This document shows, piece by piece, positions 24,084 to 24,348 of a DNA stretch of 24,348 bases; the first letter of the stretch is position 1; each line of letters begins with the position of its first letter. A model generated the notes under the pieces. It did no database searches, was not told where the DNA came from, and saw only the letters and a program-made list of their open reading frames with translations. Origin of the DNA: an uncultured Actinomyces sp. GTDB lineage: Bacteria > Actinomycetota > Actinomycetes > Actinomycetales > Actinomycetaceae. Both the position numbers and the translations under genes were made by a program. The DNA is taken from contig USPB01000003.1 in assembly GCA_900556405.1 (NCBI GenBank), forward strand, positions 1 through 24,348, in the 5' to 3' direction.

Positions 24084-24304
24084 GGCGCCTCCTGGTCGGG
24101 TGCAACGAAGGCTGACACCTCGAACGGGAACGAGCGGTATTTGAAATAGTTCTCCAGGTAGGACAGGTGTTCCTCGCACGCCAGCCACGTCTTCGTGCGG
24201 GCGCGATGGATCGCTGGATTGCGCCAGTCGATCCGATAGATCGCGGCATTCGTGCATTCGCGTGCCGAGCAGATGCCCGAGGCGCTTTCGAGACCCAGTG
24301 CCAT
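24071..24304 (-). CDS. Small conserved-looking Cys/His protein, function unknown
   Basis: A 77-residue protein from ATG 24304 with a good ribosome site, GGGGAGGAC, on the minus strand just upstream. Two Cys pairs suggest a metal site: Cys12-x4-Cys17 near the N-terminus and Cys43-x2-His46 (LACEEH). A central stretch IDWRNPAIHRARTKTWLAC and C-terminal YRSFPFEV look like a conserved fold common as 'hypothetical protein' in actinobacteria. I recognise the pattern but no defined function. It overlaps the 3' end of the histidine phosphatase gene on the other strand. Confidence 0.75.
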   Translation of the reverse strand: MALGLESASGICSARECTNAAIYRIDWRNPAIHRARTKTWLACEEHLSYLENYFKYRSFPFEVSAFVAPDQEAPQDH

Positions 24305-24323
24305 GGTGTCCTCCCCGTGCGGT

Positions 24324-24329
24324 TACGCT
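24324..24329 (+). promoter_or_regulatory. Possible -10 box for a leaderless gene at the right edge
   Basis: TACGCT fits TAnnnT and ends 7 bases before ATG 24337, with no Shine-Dalgarno between them, as for the leaderless start at 16792. On the other strand CATACT (24340-24335) could be the -10 of the small Cys/His gene, so the two divergent promoters may overlap. Confidence 0.45.
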
Positions 24330-24336
24330 TGGAAGT

Positions 24337-24348
24337 ATGCCAACCCTC
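24337..24348 (+). CDS. Start of a further gene, cut off by the window end
   Basis: ATG 24337 opens a frame reading Met-Pro-Thr-Leu to the window edge. It is preceded by a leaderless-type -10 box. Only four codons are visible, so nothing can be said about the product. Confidence 0.4.

Noticed and set aside
24082..24091. Palindrome GAGGCGCCTC at the convergent gene ends, considered as a terminator
   Set aside because: The stem is short with no loop and there is no T tract on either strand.

Overview
The window is high-GC actinobacterial DNA, most likely from the family Actinomycetaceae (Actinomyces/Schaalia type). The evidence is G/C-ending codons, a tRNA with encoded CCA, TAnnnT -10 boxes set for leaderless transcripts, a phosphatidylinositol-mannoside (PIM) operon in the same order as in mycobacteria, and a putative FemX/ATP-grasp crossbridge pair. 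The species cannot be fixed from the sequence alone.

Layout. 1-110: the 3' part of tRNA-Val(GAC) and a strong hairpin terminator. 336-2909: an ATP-grasp ligase and a FemAB-type aminoacyltransferase, probably for cell-wall crossbridges. 2997-8991: thrS, a HIT protein, PI-phosphate synthase (pgsA), a PatA-like acyltransferase, pimA and a small membrane protein, nearly all overlapping by 4 bases. This matches the M. tuberculosis Rv2614c-Rv2609c order. 8993-13429: three successive PrsW-family membrane proteases, then a Nudix hydrolase. 13439-15360 (minus): serB and glgC. 15532-16755: a divergent GT4 glycogen/maltose-1-phosphate synthase (glgA/glgM). 16792-19071: an orphan ABC ATPase, a short NfeD and an SPFH/stomatin protein, ended by a strong terminator. 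19142-24083: a GlnA2-like glutamine synthetase, glnE and a histidine phosphatase, translationally coupled. 24071-24304 (minus): a small Cys/His protein. The first codons of a further gene may lie at the right edge.

The most striking feature is an abrupt change of codon style inside thrS, near 4110-4180. Upstream DNA uses almost only G/C-ending codons of the GCC/CGC/TCC type. Downstream DNA, to the end of the window, freely uses CGT, GTT, GGT, GAT, ATT and GCG. The switch falls in the most conserved part of the ThrRS core while the reading frame stays intact. This suggests either homologous recombination between two related actinomycetes or a chimeric (metagenomic) assembly join. The left 4.1 kb and the right 20.2 kb should not be assumed to come from one genome until that is tested.

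Functionally, the window is mostly cell-envelope and core metabolism: crossbridge formation, PI/PIM synthesis, membrane proteases and microdomain proteins, glycogen/alpha-glucan synthesis, and nitrogen assimilation. I found no CRISPR array, insertion sequence, phage gene or attachment site.
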